Source: Acinetobacter baumannii (GTDB lineage Bacteria > Pseudomonadota > Gammaproteobacteria > Pseudomonadales > Moraxellaceae). Taken from it: a DNA stretch of 64,000 nt. Below, piece after piece: positions 35,588-45,197 of the stretch. Under the pieces are notes generated by a model. That model searched no databases. It was given only the letters and a program-made list of their open reading frames with translations, and was not told the DNA's origin. Location of the stretch: the NCBI RefSeq assembly GCF_009759685.1, contig NZ_CP046654.1, forward strand, positions 3,348,001 through 3,412,000, given 5' to 3'. The translations under genes and the position numbers were made by a program. The number at the start of each line of letters is the position of its first letter. The stretch's first letter is position 1.

Positions 35588-36582
35588 GTTTTTATTATCA
35601 AGCTTTAGATGACCTCGATGAATATAATCAGGAATTTCTCACACAGCTCAATCATGCAGATGAAAAGATACGCTTTGTCGCTTTAATGAATATTGGCGAT
35701 GAAGAAAGTCCGGATTTACTTCCTTGGTTGCATACAGCACTACAACACGACTCTTCAGCTTTAGTCCGTGAAGAAGCAGCAAAAAAACTAGAAAGTTGGG
35801 AAGATCCAACCAGTTTGCAGGTATTAGCTCAAGCCTTATTTGATGCTGATCTGAATGTGAGACAAGCTGCCAGCCAGAGTTTAAGTGAAGTCAAAAATGC
35901 TGCATCGGCCCAGATACTTGCACCGTATTTAAAGCATACGGATACTTTTGCTCTCAGTGCAATTTTACGTGCTTTAAAACCTTTACGACCACAGCAATTA
36001 TTTGAAGAGATATCTGCTTTAGTACATCATGAAGATGTTCTTGTGCGCCGTGAGGCAGTCAGTGCATTAAGTTGGTTACAACAAGACCAAGCGATTAAGA
36101 TATTGGCAAAAACTGCTGAAACAGATATAGATGATGAGGTTCGCCGTATTGCAACAGGTGGTTTGGCCTATAGTCAGAGCATATCAGCTGAGGTTATCCA
36201 AGCACTTCAACATTCATTAACTTCGGAAAGTTGGCAACTAAGAGTGGAAGCTGCACTCACGATTGGAAAATTACGTATTGTTCAGCTCGAAGCTCCTTTA
36301 ATTCATGCTGTATCAGACCTGTATTGGCAAGTACGAATTGCAGCAGTACGGAGCTTGGGACTACTTAAATCACATCTGGCAGTTGCTCATTTGACTGATA
36401 ACTTTAAGCATGAAATTAGTAACTTGCGTAAAGAAGTCGCTTTAGCACTCGGTGAAATTGGTACAGCAGAAGCTCAGAAGCTATTGGAACAACATCAAAA
36501 TGATCCAGATCCTGAAGTACGAAAAGCGATTCGTATTGGATTAAATCAAATTGGTGAGGTGAAGTATGCAAATCAGACCTGA
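35584..36582 (+). CDS. HEAT-repeat protein
   Basis: A 332-residue protein made almost entirely of HEAT repeats of about 30 residues (for example [77 protein letters not shown]), roughly nine copies. No signal peptide, so cytosolic. HEAT solenoids act as scaffolds or bind cofactors and partner proteins. It overlaps both neighbours (4 bases with the ATPase, 17 with the DUF971 gene), which ties it firmly to this operon. I infer an assembly or docking role for the flavoprotein-ferredoxin pair. Unproven. Confidence 0.8.
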
Positions 36583-36847
36583 TATCCGTGTCGACACTAT
36601 AAATAAGCAGGTTCACTTTATATGGACCGATGGCTCAAGCATATGTCTGAGTCATCAAAGTTTAAGGGAAATTTGCCCATGTGGCTTTTGCCGAGCGAAG
36701 CGGATTAAACAAATTAAAATAGAGCATCAAAATGTTGAAGTGACAGCTATGTTTGATCAAGGTTATGGTGCCCAAATTTGCTTTAGCGATGGGCATGATA
36801 AAGGGATTTTTCCGTGGGCTTTTTTAAAAGAATTTGCTAAGAGCTAA
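36566..36847 (+). CDS. DUF971 / GBBH-N-like zinc-binding small protein
   Basis: A 93-residue protein of the DUF971 family, equal to the N-terminal domain of gamma-butyrobetaine hydroxylase. It keeps the zinc ligands of that domain: three cysteines in [13 protein letters not shown] and a histidine in [12 protein letters not shown]. Such small proteins also occur beside iron-sulfur assembly factors. GAGG lies before its ATG inside the HEAT gene. Last gene of the operon; a strong bidirectional terminator follows at once. Possible role: metal or cluster handling for the AprBA-like pair (inference). Confidence 0.8.
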
Positions 36848-36884
36848 AAGATGCCTTCTGCTTGGGACAGAAGGCATCTTATTT
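36846..36884. terminator. Bidirectional terminator after the AprBA-like operon
   Basis: AAGATGCCTTCTG and CAGAAGGCATCTT make a perfect 13-bp stem with a 7-base loop, followed by a T-rich stretch, between converging operon and MFS gene. Confidence 0.9.
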
Positions 36885-36886
36885 AA

Positions 36887-38173
36887 TTAATGATCATGTT
36901 CTAAATAATCTGGTTTTTTAGGAAGCGCAAGGCTACACAAGAAACAGATAATCAGCATGACAATAACATATATAAAGAAGGTATTTTCAATTCCTGCAGC
37001 TTTAAACTGTAAGGCAACTGAAGGTGCAGAACCACCAAACAGCGCATTACCTACTGCATACGAAAAACCTACGCCTAAAGCTCGCACATGAGGTGGGAAC
37101 ATTTCAGCTTTTACCAATCCACTAATAGAAGTATAGAAGCTGAGTAACATCATCATAAAGATGAGTAGCAAGGTAATGATGATCGGAGAATCTATATAGG
37201 CACGCATCCCGATCACCATGACGGGATAAATAAAAATGGCGGACAATAAGCTAAATGCCAACATTGAGGAGCGTCGCCCAATACGGTCGGAAATTGCACC
37301 AAATATAGGTTGAGCACACATATAGACAAATAGGGCGAAGGTCATGATATAACCAACTGTTTTTCCGTCCATCCCTAAGTTGGTTAAATAGGTTTTTGAA
37401 TAAACAGTCTCTACATAAAATGTTAATGAACCAGCAGAAGTGTATCCAACCACCAATAAAAAGGTTTTCCAGTGTTTTTTAAAGAGTTCTCTTAAGCTAC
37501 CAGACTCTTTTCGTTCGCTGTCTTGATGAGAAAGCGTTTCTTCTAAACGACTACGTGCAAGCAAAGATAAGATTGCTGCGATACCACCAATAACAAATGG
37601 AATACGCCAACCGCCATCATGTAATTGTTGTTCACTTAAGAACGTCAATAAAATAACGCCCAGTAAGCTTGCAAGCAATTGACCACCAGAGAGGGTGACA
37701 TATTGGAAAGATGAGTAAAAACCACGCTGACCTTTTAAGCCTAATTCACTCATATAAGTGGCAACGGCGCCATATTCACCACCCACTGATAAGCCTTGAA
37801 GTAAACGAACAAGGAGCAATAGAAAAGGGGCAAATAAACCGACTTGATCATAAGTAGGCAAAGCTGCAAATAAAAAGGAGCTTAAAGCCATCAGACAAAT
37901 TGATATGATCATCGACTTCTTTCGGCCATGTCGATCTGCAATACGACCAAATAGCCAGCTTCCAATCGGACGCATAAAGAAGCTTGCTGCAAACACCCCC
38001 CAAACATAAATAGACTTGGTTGTGCTATCCATATCTGGCGCGGTTAAAGCTTGAGTAAAGTAAGCAGCAAATACTGCATAAATATAAAAATCAAACCATT
38101 CGACTAAATTACCAGAGGCTGCGCCTACAATCCCACGTATCCTGCTATGTTTTTCTTCCTGAGTATATGTCAT
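36887..38173 (-). CDS. MFS transporter, metabolite:H+ symporter (MHS) type
   Basis: A 428-residue major facilitator with 12 membrane helices. It shows GNLVEWFDFYIYAVFAAYF near the N-terminus, GRIADRHGRKKSM between helices 2 and 3, and LLVRLLQGLSVGGEYGAV, all marks of the MHS family (ShiA, KgtP, ProP relatives). Such proteins import small carboxylates, shikimate or osmolytes with protons. It lies between the AprBA-like operon and the TonB receptor, facing the operon, so it could belong to the same pathway, but its strand and the terminator argue for separate control. Confidence 0.85.
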   Translation of the reverse strand: MTYTQEEKHSRIRGIVGAASGNLVEWFDFYIYAVFAAYFTQALTAPDMDSTTKSIYVWGVFAASFFMRPIGSWLFGRIADRHGRKKSMIISICLMALSSFLFAALPTYDQVGLFAPFLLLLVRLLQGLSVGGEYGAVATYMSELGLKGQRGFYSSFQYVTLSGGQLLASLLGVILLTFLSEQQLHDGGWRIPFVIGGIAAILSLLARSRLEETLSHQDSERKESGSLRELFKKHWKTFLLVVGYTSAGSLTFYVETVYSKTYLTNLGMDGKTVGYIMTFALFVYMCAQPIFGAISDRIGRRSSMLAFSLLSAIFIYPVMVIGMRAYIDSPIIITLLLIFMMMLLSFYTSISGLVKAEMFPPHVRALGVGFSYAVGNALFGGSAPSVALQFKAAGIENTFFIYVIVMLIICFLCSLALPKKPDYLEHDH

Positions 38174-38718
38174 ATTACTTCCATCACTTTGTAGACAAAA
38201 ACTAGGAACTTTTTAGGTGGGCTAAACAGAAAATAGAATGAACTTTTTAAAAATCACTCAACCCTGAGCACGTCCTTAGAATTCCTAACCATTCATTTTT
38301 TCTAATTTTAAAATTCGATTCTAGTGAGATTACTTCCTTTTGTTCGATTTAAAGATTTTTTTACCAATGATCGAACACTTCCTTTTATTTAACTGAATAA
38401 TTAATTGTTTTTAAAATCAGTAAGCTAATTTAATACCAGTATTTTTCTATTCTGTTTCTCCTTTTAAGTGCCATTTTGAGCTTAAGTGTATTTTGAATAT
38501 TTGATAATACTTAAAAAGTTATAGTATCAATTCCCAAGAAAATAAAGGAAATTCATAGAATGATAAGTTGAAAAAGTCGAACTAAATTCACTTAATCGAA
38601 AAAATACAGAATATGTTGTTTCTCAATATATGTAGCTGTATTCTTGCGTGGCTAAAAATCGGCTCAGCACTTATTTCTAGCGCTTCAAATTATGCACGGT
38701 ATGGCAGGTAGTTATTCA
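38174..38718. other. Divergent control region, MFS and TonB receptor genes
   Basis: A 545-base AT-rich region between divergent genes. I find no convincing Fur box (no GATAAT-type triple hexamer), although the downstream receptor belongs to the siderophore receptor family. A weak GG-N10-GC pair at 38650-38663 does not fit the sigma-54 consensus. No ORF of note. Confidence 0.45.
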
Positions 38719-40899
38719 ATGGAAAGACGTTCGTTAAATCTTCACTTTATGACATGCTCTAAAACAGCATTGGCTTCATCTATTGCACTCATAACATCTG
38801 TCGTTTATGCAAATGAAGCGGAGGTTTCGCAGCTCCCAACCATTACTGTGAACGCTACACAAAATAGTGATGCACTATACACATCAAAAAAAGTGAGTTT
38901 ATCTGGTTTTCAAACTGGTGATGTAAAGAAAGTACCTGCATCTATTACCACCATTACATCTGAACGCATAGCAGATCAACACGCAAAAACACTGACCGAT
39001 GTGATTAAAAATGATTCATCCTTAGGCGATGGTTATGCTGCAATTGGCTACTATCCAAATTTTGTAGCACGTGGTTTTGCGCTTGATTTAGGCTCAAGCT
39101 ATCTCATTAATGGCCATACCATACGTGGCGAACAAAATGTAGCTTTAGAAAATAAAGAACAAGTTGAAATCTTAAAAGGCATTTCTGCAATTCAAAGTGG
39201 AATGTCGACACCAGGTGGTGTGATTAACTATGTAACCAAAAGACCAGCCGATGTTAAAAACATTACAGTCGATGCAAATTCAGAAGGTGGTTATACACTG
39301 GCAACGGATGTAGGCGGCTTTGTTAATGATAGTTTTGGTTATCGAATCAATTTAGCCCATGAAAGCATCCATCCAAATGTTGATCACGCAAATGGTAAGC
39401 GTGAGTTTGGTTCAGTAGCTTTAGACTGGAAAATTAATGAGCGTTCTAAATTACTGTTTGATATTGAAGCTCAGCATCAAAGTCAACGTTCAGTACCCGG
39501 TTATCAACTGCTTGATGGGCAAGAAGTACCAACAAATGTAGATCAAGACCGTTTATTGGGTTACCAGTCTTGGAGTAAACCTGTTGTAAATAACAGTCTA
39601 AATGCGAGTTTGAAATATCAATATGCATTTAACGATCAATGGAATGGTAGCTTAAGTGCATCTCAAAGCCGTGTTGTGATTGATGATAATAGTGCTTTCC
39701 CATGGGGATGTTATAGCAGCATTTGTGAAGTTACCGGTTTGGGCAATACTTTTGATAAACACGGTAATTATGATATTTACGATTTTCGTAGTCCAGATGA
39801 CACACGTATAACTAATCAGTTTGCAGCTGGGTTAAATGGACAATTCAACACTGGCAACATTCAGCATCAAATCGCTTTCGAATTACAACGTACATATAAA
39901 ACCTTAAAGCACCATACACCACTGAATGTAGCGGTAGGAACAGGCAATATCTATGAAGATACGGTCGACTACAGTCCTTCATCGGAAAGCCCTGGCGATC
40001 GTTACAAAGCTCTAGAGAGTGATCAGACTGCACTTACTGTATCTGACCGAGTTCAATTTAATGATCAATGGTCAACTCTACTCGGTGGAAAACTGATTCA
40101 CCTTGATGAGCAAGCTTATAATTCAGATGGGCAGCAAAGCCGTGATACCGATTTAAACAAGTTTCTGCCGCAATTAGCGCTCATGTATAGCCCAACTGCT
40201 ACGACTAATCTTTATGCTTCATATGCCAAAGGTTTATCGGATGGTGGCGAAGCTCCGTGGTATGCAGAAGCGAATGCTTATCAAGTCCTATCACCTAGAA
40301 ATTCTGAACAATATGAACTTGGTGTTAAGCAACAAATTCGCAACTTCTTGGTAACAGCAGCTATTTTTGATTTAAAACAAGACAATCAATATACGACTAC
40401 AAATTCTGCAGGAGAATTAGAATTTGTTGAGCAAGGTGAACAGCATAATCAAGGTATTGAGTTAGGTTTAACTGGTGCCCTAACCGATACACTCGACGTA
40501 AGCTCTGGCATTACCTATACCAAATCTCGTCTTGTTGATATTGATAATGACAGCTACAAAGGTCATCAAACTCAAAATGTACCGAAAGTACGCGCAACTG
40601 CACAGTTATCTTATAAAGTACCTTCAGTTGAAGGGTTAAGATTATTGAGTGGTATGCAATACAGTAGTAGTAAATATGCAAACAAAGAGGGAACTGCAAA
40701 AGTAGGCGGCTATAGCGTCTTTAATATTGGTGCTGCCTATAAAACAAATTTTGCTGGGCATGACACAACTTTTAGATTCAATATTGATAACTTATTTAAT
40801 AAGAAATATTGGCGTGATGTAGGGGCATTTATGGGAGATGACTATCTGTTCTTAGGTAATCCTCGCACAGCTCAATTTTCTACAACTTTTAGCTTTTAA
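38719..40899 (+). CDS. TonB-dependent outer-membrane receptor
   Basis: Outer-membrane gated channel of the siderophore receptor family. I choose the ATG at 38719 (MERRSLNLHFMTCSKTALAS), giving 726 residues; the in-frame ATG 27 bases earlier has no ribosome site. A signal peptide ends near VVYANEA, then a TonB-box-like LPTITVNA, the plug domain (VPASITTITSERIADQ, MSTPGGVINYVTKRP) and a beta-barrel ending in aromatic Phe (STTFSF). The YPNFVARGFALDLGSSYLI plug segment is typical of siderophore-type receptors. It sits beyond an MFS gene from the ABC operon and may bring that system's substrate, or a siderophore, across the outer membrane. Confidence 0.87.
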   Translation: MERRSLNLHFMTCSKTALASSIALITSVVYANEAEVSQLPTITVNATQNSDALYTSKKVSLSGFQTGDVKKVPASITTITSERIADQHAKTLTDVIKNDSSLGDGYAAIGYYPNFVARGFALDLGSSYLINGHTIRGEQNVALENKEQVEILKGISAIQSGMSTPGGVINYVTKRPADVKNITVDANSEGGYTLATDVGGFVNDSFGYRINLAHESIHPNVDHANGKREFGSVALDWKINERSKLLFDIEAQHQSQRSVPGYQLLDGQEVPTNVDQDRLLGYQSWSKPVVNNSLNASLKYQYAFNDQWNGSLSASQSRVVIDDNSAFPWGCYSSICEVTGLGNTFDKHGNYDIYDFRSPDDTRITNQFAAGLNGQFNTGNIQHQIAFELQRTYKTLKHHTPLNVAVGTGNIYEDTVDYSPSSESPGDRYKALESDQTALTVSDRVQFNDQWSTLLGGKLIHLDEQAYNSDGQQSRDTDLNKFLPQLALMYSPTATTNLYASYAKGLSDGGEAPWYAEANAYQVLSPRNSEQYELGVKQQIRNFLVTAAIFDLKQDNQYTTTNSAGELEFVEQGEQHNQGIELGLTGALTDTLDVSSGITYTKSRLVDIDNDSYKGHQTQNVPKVRATAQLSYKVPSVEGLRLLSGMQYSSSKYANKEGTAKVGGYSVFNIGAAYKTNFAGHDTTFRFNIDNLFNKKYWRDVGAFMGDDYLFLGNPRTAQFSTTFSF

Positions 40900-40915
40900 A
40901 AGTTATGGAACAAAT

Positions 40916-40946
40916 AAAAAAGGAGCTTTTAAAGCTCCTTTTTTAT
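40916..40946. terminator. Bidirectional terminator
   Basis: AAAAAAGGAGCTTT followed by AAGCTCCTTTTTT, a nearly perfect palindrome with A and T tracts, between the converging TonB receptor and aspA genes. Confidence 0.88.
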
Positions 40947-40954
40947 TTCAGGAA

Positions 40955-42373
40955 TTAAGCCGACATTTTTGGTTTAACCATATTATTAATCGACAAGATA
41001 TCATCAAGCACTTGGGCTGATAATAAACCTTCATTTTGAACTAAAGCCAATACGCTTTGCCCAGTTTCGTTTGCAGTTTTAGCAATACGAGTTGTAGTTT
41101 CATAACCTAGGTATGGGTTAAGTGCAGTCACAATACCAATTGAATTTTCAACCAAAGCTTTACAGTGTTCAGGGTTCGCCGTAATCGTATCAATACACTT
41201 AGTTTGGAACATTGCCATTGCTTTACCAAGCAAGTCCATCGATTCAAACAGTTTGAATGCAATAAGTGGTTCCATTGCATTTAACTGTAATTGACCAGCT
41301 TCAGCAGCTAACGTTACAGCCAAATCATTTGCAATGATCTGGAAGCAAGCAAGGTTCATTGCTTCAGGAATAACTGGGTTTACTTTACCTGGCATAATCG
41401 AGCTACCTGGTTGACGTGCTTCTAAGGTAATTTCATTAATGCCAGTACGTGGACCACTTGAAAGTAAACGCAAGTCATTGGCAATTTTTGAAAGTTTAGT
41501 TGCAGTACGTTTTAATAAACCAGATAAAAGAACAAAGTCACCCATATCAGAAGTGGCTTCAATCAAATCTGGAGCTGACTTAATTTTCTTACCAGAGATT
41601 TTTCCAAGTGCTTGAATCGCGAGTTCACGGTAACTATATTCAGTGGTAATTCCCGTACCAATCGCTGTACCGCCAAGATTCATATAAGCTAAAACATTTG
41701 GAATAAGCGTATTAATTTGCTCAAGGTCTTTTTGTAGAGTTACCGCAAAAGCACCAAACTCTTGACCTAATGTCATAGGCACAGCGTCTTGTAACTGAGT
41801 ACGACCCATTTTTAAAATGTGTGCAAACTCTTGAGATTTATTCAAGAAGCTAAGAATCAAATTGTTAAATGGAAGATTTAACTCATCTAGGCTAAGTAAT
41901 AAACCTAAACGAATTGCAGTAGGGTATACGTCATTTGTTGACTGCGACATATTAATGTCGTTATTTGGATGCAAGTATTGATATTGACCTTTAGAATGGC
42001 CCATATATTCTAAAGCAACGTTTGCCAATACTTCATTTGCATTCATATTGGTTGAAGTGCCAGCACCGCCTTGCATCATGTCGATTGGGAACTGGTCATG
42101 GAAATTACCACGAATAAGCTGATTACAGCTGTATTCAATCGCTTCAAATTTAGTTTGATCTAAGTTTTTAAGATTATAGTTTGCTTCAGCACAAGCTAGT
42201 TTAACCATAGCTAATGCTTTAATTAAATTAGGGAAATTTCCAACTTTGCTATTTGTTAAGTTGAAATTTTCTAAAGCACGTAATGTTTGAACTCCGTAAT
42301 AATGGTCATTGTTGATTTCTCGATGACCAATAAGATCCTTCTCAATACGGGTAGTAATATCAGCGTTCATCAT
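40955..42373 (-). CDS. aspA: Aspartate ammonia-lyase
   Basis: Converts aspartate to fumarate and ammonia. The 472-residue protein belongs to the fumarase/aspartase family: signature GSSIMPGKVNP (about 320) with the catalytic serine, TSTNMNANEVLANVAL (about 100) and MSQSTNDVYPTAIRL (about 140). Aspartase rather than class II fumarase is favoured by KVGNFPNLIKALAMVKLAC and by FQTKCIDTITANPEHC near the end. Single gene with a LysR-type palindrome 75 bases upstream. Confidence 0.9.
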   Translation of the reverse strand: MMNADITTRIEKDLIGHREINNDHYYGVQTLRALENFNLTNSKVGNFPNLIKALAMVKLACAEANYNLKNLDQTKFEAIEYSCNQLIRGNFHDQFPIDMMQGGAGTSTNMNANEVLANVALEYMGHSKGQYQYLHPNNDINMSQSTNDVYPTAIRLGLLLSLDELNLPFNNLILSFLNKSQEFAHILKMGRTQLQDAVPMTLGQEFGAFAVTLQKDLEQINTLIPNVLAYMNLGGTAIGTGITTEYSYRELAIQALGKISGKKIKSAPDLIEATSDMGDFVLLSGLLKRTATKLSKIANDLRLLSSGPRTGINEITLEARQPGSSIMPGKVNPVIPEAMNLACFQIIANDLAVTLAAEAGQLQLNAMEPLIAFKLFESMDLLGKAMAMFQTKCIDTITANPEHCKALVENSIGIVTALNPYLGYETTTRIAKTANETGQSVLALVQNEGLLSAQVLDDILSINNMVKPKMSA

Positions 42374-42786
42374 TAAACTTCGAATTAGTTAAGATGATTC
42401 ATCTTAGAATTCGAAATGCTTCACTTCTAATGCATTTATTAAAGCAATTATGCATTTTTTGCATAACAAAAAAGAGGGTAGTCGAGAAATAATCGTTGGT
42501 ATATGAGCGTATATAGAATGAATACTTGTTCTAAAGTTTAATATATTCAAATATTTATTTAATTTTATAGATTGGTCAAAGGTGTGAAAATGTAAGTAAA
42601 TCAAAATTTATACAGAAAACTAAGCAATCATTTCCGTGTATTAAAATCAAAAAAATATTTGATTTTTCATGTGAAAGTTAATTTATATAAGCAAATAATG
42701 AGTTTTGTTTAATAAATTTTAATAAAATTGTGATGCATTTCACATAAAAATATTTATAATACAGAAAATTTTGATTTATTAAGTTT
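42374..42786. other. Upstream region of aspA and the small membrane protein gene
   Basis: A 413-base AT-rich divergent gap. The notable element is a palindrome near aspA, listed separately. The rest is low-complexity AT sequence that presumably includes promoters for both genes; I cannot assign boxes with confidence. Confidence 0.4.
42448..42466. promoter_or_regulatory. LysR-type palindrome upstream of aspA
   Basis: TTATGCA-TTTTT-TGCATAA, perfect 7-bp arms, which contains a T-N11-A core. It lies 75 bases before the aspA start, a normal distance for a LysR-type activator site. Confidence 0.5.
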
Positions 42787-42972
42787 ATGTTAAAAGTAAC
42801 TGCTGCTTTATTAATATTGGGAAGTTTTGCTTGTTATCTCCTTTGGGGTAATGAAGAAAAAGCTGAAACTAAAAGTTCGCACATGCTTAAAGAAGCTGAG
42901 CAATCAATTAAGAATGCTGAGTTATCTATTCAAAAAGCTAAACAAAATATCCCTACTGCATCGTATCAATAA
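42787..42972 (+). CDS. Small single-pass membrane protein, paralogue of the 1372-1608 product
   Basis: A 61-residue protein. Residues 1-21 are a membrane helix starting MLK (VTAALLILGSFACYLLWG), followed by a charged segment with a heptad pattern (MLKEAEQSIKNAELSIQKAK). Layout and the repeated motif of Asn/Ala, Ser, Glu/Gln, Ala, Ile match the 78-residue product at 1372-1608, so I regard the two as one small family. Function unknown. Another small gene follows 85 bases later. Confidence 0.55.
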   Translation: MLKVTAALLILGSFACYLLWGNEEKAETKSSHMLKEAEQSIKNAELSIQKAKQNIPTASYQ

Positions 42973-43057
42973 TTTAGGCATTCAAGATTATTGTCTGTTA
43001 AATAATCTTTTGACTGAAATTTTATAAGGTGTAAGCACGCTGTAAAGAGACAAATGC

Positions 43058-43285
43058 ATGAGAATGAAGTTTATTGCATATGATCCTAACTCTGGTGAGA
43101 AACTCAGCTTAAAAGAGCATATTCATCACATGGATAAATACACAACTTATGTTTTTTTTAGTGATGAAAAAGACAATATGGTTTTCAATCCACAGAAAAA
43201 ACAGATATTTGAAATCAGTCAATATACTTCTAATATGATGGTTGAAATTTCAAGAAAGTTATACTACTTGATTGGTGAATATTAG
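43058..43285 (+). CDS. Small hypothetical protein
   Basis: I do not recognise this 75-residue protein. It is soluble and charged, with no signal or membrane segment (MKFIAYDPNSGEKL near the start; ISQYTSNMMVEISRKLYYL at the end). AAGAGA eight bases before the ATG is an acceptable ribosome site; an ATG six bases on is an alternative start. It may share a transcript with the small membrane protein gene upstream. Coding status is likely but not certain. Confidence 0.45.
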   Translation: MRMKFIAYDPNSGEKLSLKEHIHHMDKYTTYVFFSDEKDNMVFNPQKKQIFEISQYTSNMMVEISRKLYYLIGEY

Positions 43286-44063
43286 GTCATTTTGATCAAC
43301 CCGTCTGCGAAAATCGTCACCGCTTTTAAAGGGGACTCAATACGTTTGAGTACACCCAAATAGATACTTTAGTATAATAGTCGGGATTATCTTTTTATCT
43401 TATACTCTTTTCAAATATTGTATTTAAATCCAATCAATTATTATGACTGCTTAAATCCTGAAATGAGGTAAGGTAATCATTTTCTTATCAATTATTACTT
43501 TACCAACCCATTGAGTGAGTAAAAAAATCATTTTTCATATTTTTTGGGTTAGGCAAAGTAAAAAGGGTATGAAAATAGATTTTTTAACTACCTTTTATAG
43601 TGGAAAAGTATCTTAATTAAGATTCTGAAAAATTTAATCAATAACATAAGGATTGGTTATTGAAACAGTTTACAGTCCGCATTCTTCCCCAAGGTGCGGA
43701 CTTTTTTTATCAAAAAATGTACAAATATAAGTTCGTGCTTATTTCTAAAAGTTATCTTGTTAAGATCGCTTATTTATTTTTATGATGGGTTTTTATTGTT
43801 TGATTTAAATAATTTTTTTTAGCTGAATTGTACTTATGTTCATCTCTTGTCTCGTGAAAACAAAACCTATTATTTTCTTATCTTCTTTTCTATGTCAGAA
43901 TTATTAAATACTTAATTTTATAGATTGGCTTTGTCCTTTCACTTCTCGCATTTTTGCAGGTACTCCCTATGTTTTATCATTCTTTCTCATCACTAAATTT
44001 ATTTATGCTACTTCCCAAAAATATCAATTAATAAAATTACAAATCTAAAAGGGAATAGATAAG
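43286..44063. other. Long AT-rich gap with a stand-alone terminator
   Basis: A 778-base gap without a convincing ORF on either strand. It contains a hairpin ACTCAA-TACGT-TTGAGT (43335-43351), a TATAAT at 43373-43378 whose upstream -35 is unclear, and a strong terminator at 43674-43708 that no gene explains. A small RNA ending at the terminator is possible. Confidence 0.5.
43674..43708 (+). terminator. Orphan Rho-independent terminator
   Basis: AGTCCGCA and TGCGGACT form an 8-bp GC-rich stem around a 13-base loop, followed by seven T. It lies 390 bases after the nearest upstream gene. Confidence 0.85.
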
Positions 44064-44960
44064 ATGAATTTAGAAGTCCGTTGGGTAGAGGATCTCCTCA
44101 CATTAGAACGTGAACGTTCAATCTCAAAAGCAGCAGAGAAAAGATTTATTAGCCAGTCTGCATTTACTCGAAGAATTCAACAAATTGAAGAAATGATTGG
44201 TGCTGAAGTCATTATTAGGAACAACAAAAACAACATCGAATTTACAGACATTGGTCGAATTTTATTAGTGATGTCTAAAAATATTGAAAAACAGGTAGAG
44301 GAGACCGCAAAACTCATTAAAAATATTAAAAATGAAACTGAATCGACCATTCGTTTCTGCGTTGTTCATTCTTTAGCTTCTGGATTTTTAACTACTTTTT
44401 TAAAGAAATTTCCTACACTTATTCGTGATTTAAAAATTGAAATTGTCGCAACGAATAGTGGAGAAGGCCTGTCTTTGTTAAAAGAAGGTGCTTGTGACTT
44501 TATGATTTGCTATGCAGATAAAAGCAATATTAGAAAAGTTGGGGATGATATTTTAAGTGGTATCAAAATTGCTGAAACGGTTATTGTACCGGTTTCTGCA
44601 ACTGAACCTGACCACAGTCCTAAACATACAATACAAAGTAATTTTGCTCTGCTAGCGTATAGTAAACACGCGTACTTAAGAAAATTGGTAGATCAACTGA
44701 TTGAAGGTAAGCTTGTATATAAAACGTTATATGAAACAGATAATGCCACTAATTTAAAAGAGCTGGTTTTACAAGGTCTAGGAGTTGCTTGGATTCCAAA
44801 AATTAATGTTGAAGAAGACCTTGCAGCCGGAAAATTAGTCATTTTAGACCAACAAGAATATTGCCTTGCTCAAGATATTTACATCTTCAAAAATAATTTG
44901 AGTGATAATAAGTCGGTACAGAAAATATGGAATGGTTTTAAAGGCCAGCAAGACCAATAA
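44064..44960 (+). CDS. LysR-family regulator, HypT-like
   Basis: A 298-residue LysR-type regulator: N-terminal helix-turn-helix (LERERSISKAAEKRFISQSAFTR is the core; residues about 12-35) and a C-terminal effector domain. Several landmarks follow the pattern of HypT/YjiE (WVEDLLTLE, VVHSLASGFL, LLAYSKHAYLRKLV, VLQGLGVAWIPK), so I place it in that branch. HypT responds to hypochlorite through methionines; whether this one does is not known. No obvious partner gene adjoins it: aspA is 1.7 kb away. Confidence 0.78.
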   Translation: MNLEVRWVEDLLTLERERSISKAAEKRFISQSAFTRRIQQIEEMIGAEVIIRNNKNNIEFTDIGRILLVMSKNIEKQVEETAKLIKNIKNETESTIRFCVVHSLASGFLTTFLKKFPTLIRDLKIEIVATNSGEGLSLLKEGACDFMICYADKSNIRKVGDDILSGIKIAETVIVPVSATEPDHSPKHTIQSNFALLAYSKHAYLRKLVDQLIEGKLVYKTLYETDNATNLKELVLQGLGVAWIPKINVEEDLAAGKLVILDQQEYCLAQDIYIFKNNLSDNKSVQKIWNGFKGQQDQ

Positions 44961-45197
44961 CGTCTACTCATTTGAAATGATGAAGTACACGATATTTATA
45001 TATAAATTAAGCAAATAAGTAGATTATGCTTTGGCCTTTACGATGAAAGGCAGTATAAAGCATTGCCCCTTGTCTAAATTCTTTGATAATTTAGAGTAAA
45101 TTTCAATAAGTCAAAAGTAGAGTATAGGAGTATTTATCTCTTTCATACCTACTTTGAACTTATTTCAATGGATTATTGAGTCCAAGCGGAGACAATT

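Noticed and set aside
38650..38663. GG-N10-GC pair before the TonB receptor gene as a sigma-54 promoter
   Set aside because: The -12 half is TCGGC rather than TTGC, and no activator gene is nearby.
38174..38718. Fur box before the TonB receptor
   Set aside because: AT-rich fragments such as TTGATAATAC occur but no full GATAAT-type 19-base palindrome is present.
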